From Pirellula staleyi DSM 6068 (GTDB taxonomy: Bacteria > Planctomycetota > Planctomycetia > Pirellulales > Pirellulaceae): DNA of 64,000 nt. The translations under genes and the position numbers were made by a program. The stretch covers positions 868,001-932,000 of the forward strand of contig NC_013720.1 in assembly GCF_000025185.1 (NCBI RefSeq). Reading direction: 5' to 3'. This document shows, piece after piece, positions 33,005 through 42,606 of the stretch; positions within the stretch are counted from its first letter, which is position 1, and every line of letters begins with the position of its first letter. The notes below the pieces were generated by a model that was not told the DNA's origin, ran no database searches, and was given only the letters and a program-made list of their open reading frames with translations.

Positions 33005-33096
33005 GACACGTCTACCGATGCAAAACTGGCTATTAGGTGGAAGGCGACTGCTGCGAATATCGCGAGCAGTGCTTGGCAAACTCAATCAGGCGATCT

Positions 33097-34326
33097 CTAA
33101 ATCTGCGAATCGACTTCGTAGGAATGCGTGGCGAGCTGCGGGCGATTGTCGGTGACCATGGGGCTGGTCATCGCGACCACGAGCCAGGCCAAACCACACA
33201 CCACCCAGGCAATTACGATCCCGACGAGCGCCCACACAAGGCTGCTTCCTTCGGGGTCGTACATACGACGGACTTCTTCAAAAATCGCGACCGCCACGAG
33301 GTTCACAATCCCCAGGGGGAGCATCACTTTCCAGGCGAGCGACATCAGCTGATCGAAGCGGAAGCGAGGCCAGCTCCAGCGCACGAGCATGAAGAACAAA
33401 ATGACGAGGAAGATTTTGGCGTTCAGCACACCGATGCGGGCGATGGCGTGCAGCCAAGTGATGTCGCCATCGGCAGGTCCGGTGATCCCCCAGAAATGCC
33501 AGCCGCCGAAGAACAGCATCACGATCAGGAACGAGGCGGTGATCATGTGCAGAAATTCTGCGACGAGGAACAGCAGCAGCTTGAGGCCTGCATATTCGGT
33601 GTGATAGCCACCGATGAGTTCTTGTTCGCATTCGGGAAGATCGAACGGCAAGCGGGCCGCTTCGGCAAACGCAGCGATCACAAACACAATCAATCCCAGC
33701 GGCTGTGCAAAGGCATACCAAACCCCGGTGCGGGCTTGTGAAGTGATTAGCTCTTCGAGGTTGAGCGAACCGGCGCACAGGACGACACCCAGGATGCCCA
33801 GGCCCATCGGAAGTTCGTACGCAATCAGCTGAGCCGAGCTACGCAGACCACCGAGGAAGCTGTATTTGTTGTTGCTCGACCAGCCGCCAAGGATCACGCC
33901 GTAGACAGCGATGCTCGAGAGGGCGAACACATAGATCATGCCGATATCGGCCCCGGGCGCTACGACGAGATCGATTTTGTCCTTCACTTCCACCGGCCCG
34001 ATGGCAAACGGCGGAAGCATGCTGCCGAACGGGATCACGGCGAACGCGGCGAGTGCTGCGGCGAGGATCGAAATCGGCGCGAGGATGTAGAGCCGCTTGT
34101 CGACATGCGCTGGTGTGTATTCTTCCTTGAAGATGAACTTCACACCGTCGGCCAGTGGCTGTCCAAGACCAAATAGCCGAATCTTCGTGAGTGGAATGCC
34201 GACACGGTTGGGGCCAATTCGGTCCTGCACCCAAGCTGCCATGCGACGCTCGAGAAGCACGAAGTAGGCAGCCGCCGTCATCAGGCCACCAATCATGATC
34301 CCGACTTTAATCATTGCTTCAATCAT
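33097..34326 (-). CDS. nuoH: Complex I subunit H (NuoH)
   Basis: A 409-residue membrane subunit that forms the quinone chamber entrance. Signature regions are VLLERRMAAWVQDRIGPNRVG near the N-terminus, the acidic loop FAEAARLPFDLPECEQELIGG, and the closing R-W-x-R-FRFDQLM segment. It is about 80 residues longer than E. coli NuoH, partly from an extended loop after helix 1. A 112-base gap separates it from nuoG; an 11-base direct repeat (TGGCAAGGAGT) occurs twice in it, at 34353 and 34422. Confidence 0.94.
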   Translation of the reverse strand: MIEAMIKVGIMIGGLMTAAAYFVLLERRMAAWVQDRIGPNRVGIPLTKIRLFGLGQPLADGVKFIFKEEYTPAHVDKRLYILAPISILAAALAAFAVIPFGSMLPPFAIGPVEVKDKIDLVVAPGADIGMIYVFALSSIAVYGVILGGWSSNNKYSFLGGLRSSAQLIAYELPMGLGILGVVLCAGSLNLEELITSQARTGVWYAFAQPLGLIVFVIAAFAEAARLPFDLPECEQELIGGYHTEYAGLKLLLFLVAEFLHMITASFLIVMLFFGGWHFWGITGPADGDITWLHAIARIGVLNAKIFLVILFFMLVRWSWPRFRFDQLMSLAWKVMLPLGIVNLVAVAIFEEVRRMYDPEGSSLVWALVGIVIAWVVCGLAWLVVAMTSPMVTDNRPQLATHSYEVDSQI

Positions 34327-34438
34327 GATGACGACTTACTTAAGGCTTTATATGGCAAGGAGTTGCTAAACAACCCTTCAGGAACTTGTAACAACTGACT
34401 CAAAAACTCTTCAAATCTTACTGGCAAGGAGTGACACG

Positions 34439-36079
34439 TTAGGTCGCGGCTGTTTCGGCCAGCAGCTGTGCTTTGAGGTCGAGTCCCATTTCAGGTACGC
34501 CACTCGCAGCGGAGGCAAACGCGGTGATTTCGCGGCTGATATCGGCCAGCACGGCGGTGGACTGAAACAGGCCGGGTCTGCCGGTCAACTGCCAAAGCAA
34601 TTGGCCTTCGACTTTCACCCCTGCTGGTGGACGAATCGCCCAGCGGAACGATTGCAGACGATCAGCGACGTTGACGTACGAGCCATCTCGTTCGGGGAAA
34701 GCGGCCCCCGGAAGGAGATAGCTGGCTAAGGCCGACAGCGGCGAGGCAAACAGGTCCTGTACCACGAGGAGCGAAACACCGGCGAACTTCGCTGCGGTCG
34801 CTTCGTCGATCCAGTTCCCCTTGTAGCCGCCACTGATCCAGACGCCGCCGAATTTGCCGGCAGCAGCCGCATCGGCCACTTCGTCGAATGTCATCGTCGG
34901 GCCACCCAGGCCTGCGATCACTTTTTCAACGCCCCGCTTGTTCGGGCACTTCTCGGCGCGAATCGTAAAACCGTTTTTGAATTTTTCATCTTCGCCGGCG
35001 ACAGGGACAAAGCCGAGCGCGAGGACAGCTTGCGGATCGAGCGAGCGAATGAGGGTCGCTTGTAGGTAGGCTTCTTCGACCGTGAGATGCGGCGAGATGA
35101 CGGCGGCCAATTTCCCGGCGCTTTGCAGCTTCGCGGGAATCTCCTTCACAAACTGCTGCCATTCGATCGTCTTGTAGTCGCCACCCACCTTGGCCTTGAG
35201 TTCGGTGAGACGACCTTCGTCGTGCACATGCTTCCAGCCGTAGCGACCTTCGTCGCACATCCACCACTGATTCACCGCTTGATTCTCGCGCGGCTTGAGG
35301 CGGTAGATATGGTCCTGGTTTTCATCGATCCGAATGTTGCAACCGGCGCTGCATCCGGCACAAACACCCGCATGGCTCTTCATGAACCAGACGCGCTGCT
35401 TGTAGAGGAAGTCCTTGTCGCCCAGCGCACCGACGGGGCAGAGATCGACAACGTTGCCCGACATTTTGTTGTCGAGCGGGAACTGAATCTCGCCGCTCGC
35501 GTCGCGGAAGACGTCGATTTCTTCATGAGCGCCACGATTGGCGATCATCAGTTCGCTCGTCCCTGAAATTTCGCGCGTGAAACGGACACAGCGGGTGCAC
35601 ATCACGCAGCGATCGACAAACAGCGTGACGGTGTCCCCCAGCGAACGCTTGCGCGAGTGGAATGGCTTGATATCCGCGCGACGCTCATCGCGACCATGCT
35701 CGAAGTGATAGTCCTGGAGCGAGCATTCACCCGCTTTGTCGCAAATGGAGCAGTCGACTGGGTGACGGAGCAGCAGATCTTCTTCCACCATCTCGCGGGC
35801 CGCTTTCACCTTGGGACTGTCGGTGACAATCACGGTGTCGGGACCGGCGGGCGTTTGACAAGCAGGGACCAGTTTGGGCTGCATGGCGACTTTGCCAGTC
35901 GCCTGATCTTTCTTCCCCACTTCGACGAGGCACATGCGGCAACTAGCGACCACGGTGAGCCCCGCGTGCCAGCAGTAGTGCGGAATCTCGACGCCCGCCT
36001 TGGCTGCAGCTTGGATGCTGTTGAGCCGATCGGTGGCGGCGATTTCTACTTCTTTTCCGTCGACATAAACGGTCGGCAT
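34439..36079 (-). CDS. nuoG: Complex I subunit G (NuoG), Fe-S/molybdopterin-type fold
   Basis: A 546-residue peripheral subunit. It carries [2Fe-2S] ligands in HYCWHAGLTVVASCRMC, the His/Cys cluster in HPVDCSICDKAGEC, a [4Fe-4S] in DRCVMCTRCVRF with DLCPVGAL, and CAGCSAGCNI at the start of the molybdopterin-oxidoreductase-like domain. The latter domain is shortened compared with the 900-residue E. coli protein, as in many bacteria. Transfers electrons from NuoF towards NuoI/NuoB. Confidence 0.94.
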   Translation of the reverse strand: MPTVYVDGKEVEIAATDRLNSIQAAAKAGVEIPHYCWHAGLTVVASCRMCLVEVGKKDQATGKVAMQPKLVPACQTPAGPDTVIVTDSPKVKAAREMVEEDLLLRHPVDCSICDKAGECSLQDYHFEHGRDERRADIKPFHSRKRSLGDTVTLFVDRCVMCTRCVRFTREISGTSELMIANRGAHEEIDVFRDASGEIQFPLDNKMSGNVVDLCPVGALGDKDFLYKQRVWFMKSHAGVCAGCSAGCNIRIDENQDHIYRLKPRENQAVNQWWMCDEGRYGWKHVHDEGRLTELKAKVGGDYKTIEWQQFVKEIPAKLQSAGKLAAVISPHLTVEEAYLQATLIRSLDPQAVLALGFVPVAGEDEKFKNGFTIRAEKCPNKRGVEKVIAGLGGPTMTFDEVADAAAAGKFGGVWISGGYKGNWIDEATAAKFAGVSLLVVQDLFASPLSALASYLLPGAAFPERDGSYVNVADRLQSFRWAIRPPAGVKVEGQLLWQLTGRPGLFQSTAVLADISREITAFASAASGVPEMGLDLKAQLLAETAAT

Positions 36080-36148
36080 CGAATGGTCTCTCAGGCTCGT
36101 CGGTCGCTAACTTGGTCGCAACTTCTACAGACAACTTCAGTGAGCGAA

Positions 36149-37501
36149 TTAGTGAATCTGTAAAAGATCGAGGGCGGGGACAGGTTTCGTTTCGTTCCAG
36201 CCCGTGGGGTTGGTGCGCTTGATGAACTCTTCCAGTTCGCCACGGAACTTCTTAATGCAATTCTTGATCGGCCAGGCGGCGCCGTCGGCCAATCCGCAGA
36301 TCGTGCTGCCCGGCATAATGCCGATCGTCTCGCCGATTTCGGCCAAGAGATCGAGATCTTTGAGGCGGCCTTGGCCATGCTTGATGCGGGTCATCATGCG
36401 TGTGGCCCAGCTGGTTCCTTCGCGGCACGGGGTGCACTGGCCGCAGCTTTCGTGCGAGAAGAACCGGCAGCTGTTCAGGAGGAAGTCGACCATGCTGGTT
36501 TGGTCGTCCATCACCACAACAGCAGCGGTCCCCAGACCGAGACAGCCGAACTTGCCAGGACCATTGAAATCGAGCGGGCAATGGAGTTCATCGCCGGTCA
36601 ACAGCCCCATGCTGATGCCACCAGGGATCACTGCCTTGGCTTTGCGCCCCTTCCAAACTCCACCACCAAAATCGTTGATCAGGTCTTTCACCGTGATGCC
36701 GAGGGGCGCTTCGTAGCAGCCGGGCTTATTCACGTGACCACTTAGGCAGTAGAGCTTTGGTCCATAGCTTCCGGCGTCGCGCGGATTATTGGGATCGGGT
36801 GCGATGCCGATCGATTTGAACCAGTCGACACCGTTGCGGAAGATCTGCGTGACGCAGGCACACGTTTCGACGTTGTTCACGACGGTCGGCTTGCGGAACG
36901 CGCCTTCGACCGCTGGAAATGGTGGCTTGATGCGCGGCCAAGCCCGTTTTCCTTCGAGGCTTTCGATCAGGCCGGTCTCTTCGCCACAGATGTATGCTCC
37001 GGCACCACGATGCAGGTGAATGTCGAGCGTGTAGCCACTGCCGAGAATGTTTTCACCGAGGTAGCCCGCTTCGTAGCACTCTTCGATGGCGCGCTTCACA
37101 CGCTCGTAGGCGGTGGGATATTCGCAGCGCATGTAGAAGTAAGCAGCCCGGGCTTGCGTGGCGAAGCAAGCGATGATGATCCCTTCGAGCACCTGATGCG
37201 GATCGTCTTCCATCAGGATGCGGTTGTTGAAGGTCCCCGGTTCGCTTTCGTCGGCGTTGAGGCAAAAATAGATCGGCCCGGGATGATTCTGGGGCAAGAA
37301 GGTCCACTTGAGACCGGTCGGAAAGCCCGCGCCACCACGTCCGCGCAGGCCACTCGACTTCACCGTTTCTTTCACATCGTTGGGGGTCATTTTCAGCACT
37401 TTTTTGAGTGCCGAATAGCCACCATCTCGCTCATAGACCTTGCGGGTATAGCTTTCGGGCTTTCCCACTTGGGCGAGCAGAACTGGAGTGAAACTTCCCA
37501 C
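36149..37501 (-). CDS. nuoF: Complex I subunit F (NuoF), NADH/FMN-binding
   Basis: A 450-residue subunit that oxidises NADH with FMN. Glycine-rich binding loops are present (GLRGRGGAGFPTGLKW; GAGAYICGEETGLIESLEG) and the C-terminal [4Fe-4S] ligands are in SCGQCTPCREGT and STICGLAD. The start is a GTG with AAGAGG six bases upstream. A 124-base gap, including a GGGACAGAC direct repeat, lies between it and nuoE. Confidence 0.95.
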   Translation of the reverse strand: MGSFTPVLLAQVGKPESYTRKVYERDGGYSALKKVLKMTPNDVKETVKSSGLRGRGGAGFPTGLKWTFLPQNHPGPIYFCLNADESEPGTFNNRILMEDDPHQVLEGIIIACFATQARAAYFYMRCEYPTAYERVKRAIEECYEAGYLGENILGSGYTLDIHLHRGAGAYICGEETGLIESLEGKRAWPRIKPPFPAVEGAFRKPTVVNNVETCACVTQIFRNGVDWFKSIGIAPDPNNPRDAGSYGPKLYCLSGHVNKPGCYEAPLGITVKDLINDFGGGVWKGRKAKAVIPGGISMGLLTGDELHCPLDFNGPGKFGCLGLGTAAVVVMDDQTSMVDFLLNSCRFFSHESCGQCTPCREGTSWATRMMTRIKHGQGRLKDLDLLAEIGETIGIMPGSTICGLADGAAWPIKNCIKKFRGELEEFIKRTNPTGWNETKPVPALDLLQIH

Positions 37502-37625
37502 GACGAACCTCTTACGGATGATGACTGGCGAGCGTCGAAATTCGACACAAGCGAGCGTGTGACCGATCGAATGCTGGCTGGTTACTTTGACTAACGAAGG
37601 GACAGACCGACTGGGAGGGACAGAC

Positions 37626-38126
37626 TTACTTGCGCTTTAGCTCGGCGACGAGCTTATCGGAATCGGGCTGCGAGACCGACTTGTGGAGCACCGTATCGGC
37701 CAGGATGCAAGGAGCGTGTTCGCACGCGCCGAGGCACTCGGCATATTCGAGGGTGATCTTGCCGTCGGCTGTCGTTTCGCCTGGGTGGACGTCGAGTTTG
37801 TGCGACAGGTGTTCGAGCAGTTCATCAGCTCCACGCAATGCGCAGCTGATCGACCGACAGACCCACATGCGGGTTTTGCCGCAAGGTTTCTTCTGCGGAA
37901 AATAGCCGTAGAAGCTGAGCGTGTCTTGCACTTGCGACGGGTGGAGTTCGAGCAGCCGGGCGATTTCGACCACAGCGGTGAGTGGCACGTAGCGGAGCTT
38001 TTCGTACACGATGTGCAGCGCCGGCAGCGTGACCGCTTGCTTCGACGGATAGCGCGGGATGAACGCCTTGATCTCGGCGATCATCTCTTCGGTCAGGACC
38101 GGCTTTTCAGGGGCGGTGGTGCTCAT
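37626..38126 (-). CDS. nuoE: Complex I subunit E (NuoE), [2Fe-2S]
   Basis: A 166-residue thioredoxin-like subunit. Ligands are in VCRSISCALRG and in AECLGACEHAPC, the normal NuoE pattern. ATG 38126 gives MSTTAPEKPVLTEEM and standard length; the longer open frame to 38279 overlaps nuoD and is unlikely. With NuoF and NuoG it builds the NADH dehydrogenase module. Confidence 0.94.
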   Translation of the reverse strand: MSTTAPEKPVLTEEMIAEIKAFIPRYPSKQAVTLPALHIVYEKLRYVPLTAVVEIARLLELHPSQVQDTLSFYGYFPQKKPCGKTRMWVCRSISCALRGADELLEHLSHKLDVHPGETTADGKITLEYAECLGACEHAPCILADTVLHKSVSQPDSDKLVAELKRK

Positions 38127-38205
38127 CGTCGGCGTGCAATCGTGCGGTGGTGATTTGGGTAGGAAGTGGTCGGCCAGTGGCGTTGTCGTTGAGCAGTCGG
38201 CTCGA

Positions 38206-39420
38206 TCAGCGGTCGAGTTCAGCAGCAATGATGTTGAGGCTGCCGAGCACGGCCACCACGTCGCTGAGCGTGTGACCACGAATCAGTTCGGGGAACAGCG
38301 AGAAGTGAATGAAGCTTGGTGGACGGCAACGCGCTCGGTAAGCGACATCGCTCCCATCGCCGACGAGATAGAAGCCGAGCTCGCCGTTGGGAGCTTCGAT
38401 CGCGCTATACACCTCTTCATTGGGAACGGTGAAACCGCGATTGAGCATCACGAGTTCGAAGTGGGTGATGGTCCCTTCGATCGTTTGATAGACCTCGGCC
38501 TTGCTTGGCAGTGCAGCGCGGTCGTCCATTCCAACATTGACCGGACCTGCGGGGAGGTTTTCGAGGGCCTGGGCGACAATTTTCAAGCTCTCGCGCATCT
38601 CGGCCATGCGGACGTAGTAGCGTGCAAAGCAGTCGCCGGCGGTGGCACAGCAAACCTGGAAATCGAGGTCGCCGTACGCCAGGTAAGGTTCGTCTTTGCG
38701 AAGATCGCGCGTCACGCCACTGGCGCGGGCCACAGGACCGGTGGCCGACATGTTCGTCGCACGCTCTTTGCTCAGGAGGCCAACCCCTTTCATGCGGTCG
38801 ACGAAAATGCGGTTGCGGTTGACCAGCCGCTCCATGTCGTCGATCGTTTGGGGGAAGGTCCGGAGGAAGTCGCGAATCTTTTCGATCACCAGCGGAGTCA
38901 TGTCTTGCGACAAGCCGCCGACGCGTGTGTAGCTGTTGGTGAAGCGAGCGCCGCAGAGCGTTTCGAAAATGTCGTAGATCCGCTCGCGCTGATAAAAGGC
39001 GTAGAGGAAAAACGTAAACGCGCCGGTATCGAGCCCCATGGCGCCGGTCGAGAGCAAGTGGTCGCTGATGCGGGCCAGTTCGCAGATGATCGTGCGGATA
39101 TATTTGCAGCGAGGGGTAATTTCGATCCCCATCAGCTTCTCGACCGCACCATGCCAAGCCACATTGTTGGCCATCGGCGAGATGTAGTTCATCCGGTCGG
39201 TGACGGTGACATACTGGTTGAAGTCGAGGTGCTCGCCGATCTTCTCGAAGCCGCTATGCAGGTAGCCAATATCGGGGACAGCATCGACCACACGTTCGCC
39301 GTCGAGTTTCAGCACGAGGCGCAGCGTGGTGTGGGTGGCGGGATGTTGCGGCCCGAAGTTGAGTGTCCACAGGTAGTCTTCCGACTTGACGGTGGAGCTT
39401 GGTTTTTCGATCGTAGCCAT
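38206..39420 (-). CDS. nuoD: Complex I subunit D (NuoD)
   Basis: A 404-residue subunit of the 49-kDa family that shapes the quinone site. Conserved parts are NFGPQHPATHTTLRLVLKLDGE, then RICELARISDHLLSTGAMGLD-like sequence, and the C-terminal PSFIHFSLFPELIRGH. ATG 39420 was preferred to an upstream TTG. It is separate from nuoC, not fused to it. Confidence 0.95.
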   Translation of the reverse strand: MATIEKPSSTVKSEDYLWTLNFGPQHPATHTTLRLVLKLDGERVVDAVPDIGYLHSGFEKIGEHLDFNQYVTVTDRMNYISPMANNVAWHGAVEKLMGIEITPRCKYIRTIICELARISDHLLSTGAMGLDTGAFTFFLYAFYQRERIYDIFETLCGARFTNSYTRVGGLSQDMTPLVIEKIRDFLRTFPQTIDDMERLVNRNRIFVDRMKGVGLLSKERATNMSATGPVARASGVTRDLRKDEPYLAYGDLDFQVCCATAGDCFARYYVRMAEMRESLKIVAQALENLPAGPVNVGMDDRAALPSKAEVYQTIEGTITHFELVMLNRGFTVPNEEVYSAIEAPNGELGFYLVGDGSDVAYRARCRPPSFIHFSLFPELIRGHTLSDVVAVLGSLNIIAAELDR

Positions 39421-39535
39421 CGCTTGTCTCACCAAACCTGGGAGGAAAACCTGGGTGGAGCCGCTGCCAACTTGAACTAAGCAACTTCGCCGGCAGTGAA
39501 TCGTTACGCTGGCTAGTCACTGAACCTGCCAATCA

Positions 39536-40036
39536 CTAGGCCTGATTGCGTGTAAGGACCGGGAAGTTGTGACGCTCGCCACGTCCTTGCAGCGGATAGT
39601 CTTTTCGCAGCGGGTGAGCTTCGAACTCTTCGGGCATCATGATCCGCCGCAGATCGGGATGACCTTCAAACACAATGCCGAACATGTCGAACGCTTCACG
39701 CTCCAGCCAGTTGGCACCGGCATAAAGCGGAACCATCGAAGGGATCGTCAGTTCGGGCTCGTTGAGGTAGACGCGAACCGTGATACGCTCGGCTGTTACC
39801 GTGTTGGCAAGCAGGTAGACGAGCCCAAAACGATCCTTGGCGTCACGAAAGTTGAGATAGTCGACGCACGTGACATCGACGAGCAGATCGAACTTCAGTT
39901 CGTCGCGCAGCATGGTCATGGCGCGCTCGAACGTGTTCTTGGCCAGCACAACGCGCGTTTGACCGGCAAACTCGCTCGTTTCCAAGGCTGGAAAGCGGGT
40001 CTTCAGTGCGGCAAGGGTATCAGCTGTGGCTGGCAT
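39536..40036 (-). CDS. nuoC: Complex I subunit C (NuoC)
   Basis: A 166-residue 30-kDa-type subunit. The C-terminal motif is complete: WLEREAFDMFGIVFEGHPDLRR then the EEFEAHPLRKDYPLQG ending. ATG 40036 gives the expected length; the frame runs 18 residues further without support. About 96 bases separate it from nuoB. Confidence 0.94.
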   Translation of the reverse strand: MPATADTLAALKTRFPALETSEFAGQTRVVLAKNTFERAMTMLRDELKFDLLVDVTCVDYLNFRDAKDRFGLVYLLANTVTAERITVRVYLNEPELTIPSMVPLYAGANWLEREAFDMFGIVFEGHPDLRRIMMPEEFEAHPLRKDYPLQGRGERHNFPVLTRNQA

Positions 40037-40132
40037 AGTCGGGGTGTTTCTATCTCTGTCGCCTATCACTACGTTTGCTCTGCGGAACACTCCCGGGCTG
40101 AACTCAGCAGAGAGTGCCGCTCGACCGGGCGT

Positions 40133-40711
40133 TTAGCGCGACGCCAGCGGCGAGGTCTTCGCAAAATAAGGGGTGACGCCGTAAATCGGCAGCTCTTGCA
40201 AGGCACGTTTGCGTTCTTGCCGCGCTGCTGTTTCGAACTCCTCGCCGGTGATCGTCCCTTCGCGCTGAATTTTGTCTTGCAGGTCGATGATCGCCTGGGT
40301 CAGCTGTTCGGGACGTGGTGGGCAACCGGGGACATACATATCGACGGGAATGAAGCGGTCGATACCTTGAACAACCGCGTAGGTGTCGAACACCCCGCCG
40401 GTCGACGCACAGGCCCCCATCGAGATGCACCACTTCGGTTCGTGCATCTGCTGCCAAATGCGCTGCAGCACGGGGAGCATCTTCATCACCACACGGCCAG
40501 CGACGATCATCAGATCGCACTGACGCGGGCTGAAGCGGAACACTTCGGCACCAAAGCGGGCCAAGTCGTGGCGGCTGGCACCGGTGGCCATTAATTCGAT
40601 ACCGCAGCAAGCGGTTGCAAATGGCATGGGCCACAAGCTGTTTTTGCGGCACCAGTTGGCGAGCTCGTCGAGCTTGGTGACCATCACGTTTTCGGGCAGA
40701 TCTATCGCCAT
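40133..40711 (-). CDS. nuoB: Complex I subunit B (NuoB), N2 cluster
   Basis: A 192-residue subunit holding the terminal cluster N2. Ligand cysteines are the adjacent pair in [14 protein letters not shown], the one in [10 protein letters not shown] and the one in [19 protein letters not shown] lies before the ATG, which overlaps the end of nuoA by 10 bases. Confidence 0.95.
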   Translation of the reverse strand: MAIDLPENVMVTKLDELANWCRKNSLWPMPFATACCGIELMATGASRHDLARFGAEVFRFSPRQCDLMIVAGRVVMKMLPVLQRIWQQMHEPKWCISMGACASTGGVFDTYAVVQGIDRFIPVDMYVPGCPPRPEQLTQAIIDLQDKIQREGTITGEEFETAARQERKRALQELPIYGVTPYFAKTSPLASR

Positions 40712-41133
40712 TGAAACACCCCTTTCTTCCAGGCATACACCAGACCAAGGGTCAAGAGTGCCATGAAGAACATCACTTCGCCGAACACCAGACCACGGCC
40801 GAACGAAATCTCTCGTCCCAGCATCTCGCCCATCGCGACCATTTCGGTACCGATGGTGTAGTCGAGTCCCGCTTTATTCCTGCTGGCAACGGCCCAGGGA
40901 TAGAGGAACAAGAGTTCGACGTCGAACAAAAGAAACGCGATTGCCACTAAGTGGAAGCGAACATCGAACTTACGATGCGCGTCGTGAATTGGGTCCATGC
41001 CGCTTTCGTAGGGCATGCGTTTGACGGCAGTTTGTCGTTTAGGCCCGAGCAAACCACCGACGGAGAGAAGCCCCGCTCCCAGCGCGGTGGAAGCCGCGAC
41101 AAACAGGAGAATGGGAAGAAGCATCGAGTCCAT
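40702..41133 (-). CDS. nuoA: Complex I subunit A (NuoA)
   Basis: A 143-residue membrane subunit with three helices, the first gene of the operon. The conserved segment is [32 protein letters not shown], which includes the membrane Glu/Asp pair. A second ATG at 41124 is possible. The intergenic region upstream holds a CRP-type palindrome. Confidence 0.94.
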   Translation of the reverse strand: MDSMLLPILLFVAASTALGAGLLSVGGLLGPKRQTAVKRMPYESGMDPIHDAHRKFDVRFHLVAIAFLLFDVELLFLYPWAVASRNKAGLDYTIGTEMVAMGEMLGREISFGRGLVFGEVMFFMALLTLGLVYAWKKGVFQWR

Positions 41134-41180
41134 AAACGTAAACGTCTTTGCAGCAAGGTGTTGAGGGGTGTGTGCCCGAC

Positions 41181-41200
41181 TTTGTGAATCTTGTCACAAA
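41181..41200. promoter_or_regulatory. CRP-type palindrome upstream of nuoA
   Basis: TTTGTGAATCTTGTCACAAA has perfect seven-base arms around six bases and matches TGTGA-N6-TCACA, the consensus for CRP-type regulators. Its inner edge is about 50 bases before the nuoA start codon. No CRP/FNR-type gene lies in this window. Confidence 0.5.
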
Positions 41201-41608
41201 CACCAACAAAAAGAAAACCCGACCGCCCGTCGAGTTTCCATCGGTATGCTAACCGCGCGACTAGGCGGGGTCAATCAGTGCGCAAATCGGCCCCACCCAA
41301 ACCGTGCTGAAATACCAAGTTGGGTGCAGTCGGCCAGCTCTCTCGCGCCCCGATTGGCATCCTGAAAGGCTCCCTTAGCGGCGCTGCGGTTTCCGCTAAA
41401 AGCCCTGCTATGGCATCGCGGCTGCCAGCAACTGCTGGCGTGAGGGCCGACAAACCATCAGCACTTACTGATGCAACTGGCGGCTGAACCAGCAGGGTGA
41501 AAGCAAAAATCTTCCAATTCGAGTGCGCACAAATGGGCAGCACGGCACAAATAGGCAGTTCACGCAGCATAGAGAACAGGTTTTCGCGTGCGTGGCGCGG
41601 CGGCGTCA

Positions 41609-41636
41609 TTGCCACCGCTTATTCATCGTGTAGAAT
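41609..41636 (+). promoter_or_regulatory. Probable promoter of tRNA-Val
   Basis: TTGCCA, a 16-base spacer and TAGAAT end 16 bases before the mature tRNA 5' end, close to sigma-70 consensus. Confidence 0.6.
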
Positions 41637-41652
41637 TGCGAACTTCCCTTAC

Positions 41653-41726
41653 GGGCGATTAGCTCAGTTGGTTAGAGCACCGTACTCACACTGCGGGGGT
41701 CGTTGGTTCGAGTCCAATATCGCCCA
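41653..41726 (+). tRNA. tRNA-Val (CAC)
   Basis: A 74-base cloverleaf: acceptor GGGCGAT/ATCGCCC with discriminator A, D-arm AGCTCAGTTGGTTAGAGC, anticodon stem CCGTA/TGCGG (one wobble-type mismatch) around the loop CTCACAC (anticodon CAC), and T-arm with GGTTCGAGTCC. CCA is not encoded. Confidence 0.94.
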
Positions 41727-41819
41727 CTTCGCGCTCGGCCCACACGCCGAGCCCTGCTATTCAGCTTCAGGCCTTGTCTGAGCCACCGGTTCCGGCGAGG
41801 CCTTTGCTATTTCTTGACC

Positions 41820-41873
41820 AAGCGGCTCTTGATGCGAGCAGCCCCAGCTGCTGCCCGAGCCGCTTCAGTTTTT
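41820..41873 (+). terminator. Intrinsic terminator downstream of tRNA-Val
   Basis: AAGCGGCTC (41820-41828) pairs perfectly with GAGCCGCTT (41857-41865); an inner AGCAGC/GCTGCT stem lies between. CAG and five Ts follow. It lies about 95 bases past the tRNA. Confidence 0.75.
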
Positions 41874-41957
41874 CTTGCATCGCTCCCGGCTGACCGTTAG
41901 GCTTGAGCAAATCAAGTCTCGATAGCCGCCGACTCACTGCGAAAGCGGAGAACGACC

Positions 41958-42491
41958 ATGCTTCGGTACCTCTCAATCGGACTGGCCCTCTGGATGGGCA
42001 TGCTCGGTAGCTCGATCGCGCGAGGTGAACAGCCGCCGGCTGGTTCCAAGGCGAGGGTCGAGCTGCGCTGGGTGGAAACCAAGCAGGTGGCCGATCTGAC
42101 CGAAGCGGAAGGTTTTCAGTCGAGCTGCGATCCCGATTCCATCGTCTACCCGCATCGAAAGCCGGCTCTCGTCCTCACCGCTGTCGAGGTTGCTGAGGCC
42201 CGTCTCACGAACCACGATTTTTCGAAAAGCGGTCTGTCGAGGGCCAACTACTCGGTCGACCTGACCCTGACGAAAGAGGCTCGCACCAAACTGGCCGCTG
42301 CCTGCGAGGGGAATCAAATGCGGCTGTTGACCGTCGTTCTGGACGGCCACTACTGGGGCCTCTATCGCTACGAGAAAGATGCGAAAGCACCCTTCGTTCC
42401 CGAGGCAGCTCGGGCTGAATCGTTTGCCCCGAGTGTCGGCTACTTCTCGAACATGGCAGATGCGCAGCGGCTCGTCGACGCGGTGAAGTAG
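41958..42491 (+). CDS. Secreted protein resembling the SecD P1 head domain
   Basis: A 177-residue protein with a signal peptide (LSIGLALWMGMLGSSIARG). The mature part resembles the periplasmic P1 head subdomain of SecD: ALVLTAVEVAEARL, then YSVDLTLTKEARTKLAAAC, and LLTVVLDGHYWGLYRY, which match the usual order of a capture segment, a strand with the E/K-A-R-x-K-L helix, and a VVLDG strand. There are no membrane helices, so it is not a translocase itself. GCGGAGA precedes the ATG. It stands alone. Confidence 0.6.
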   Translation: MLRYLSIGLALWMGMLGSSIARGEQPPAGSKARVELRWVETKQVADLTEAEGFQSSCDPDSIVYPHRKPALVLTAVEVAEARLTNHDFSKSGLSRANYSVDLTLTKEARTKLAAACEGNQMRLLTVVLDGHYWGLYRYEKDAKAPFVPEAARAESFAPSVGYFSNMADAQRLVDAVK

Positions 42492-42606
42492 TCAGCCACG
42501 GCTTGGCGTCGCGATTCGATCGCATCGCAATTTTGACAGCGGCGATTTCGGCAATTTCCGCTGGGATTACGAGCGCTGCTCACGCTACTGGTCCGTGCGA
42601 CAAGCA

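Larger units (their letters stand above)
41134..41652. other. Regulatory spacer between nuoA and tRNA-Val
   Basis: About 520 bases without a supported gene. It should contain the nuo operon promoter (minus strand) and the tRNA-Val promoter (plus strand). The only clear elements are the palindrome at 41181-41200 and the promoter at 41609-41636. Confidence 0.5.

Noticed and set aside
34353-34432. Two copies of TGGCAAGGAGT between nuoH and nuoG
   Set aside because: A single short direct repeat without further structure; could be chance.
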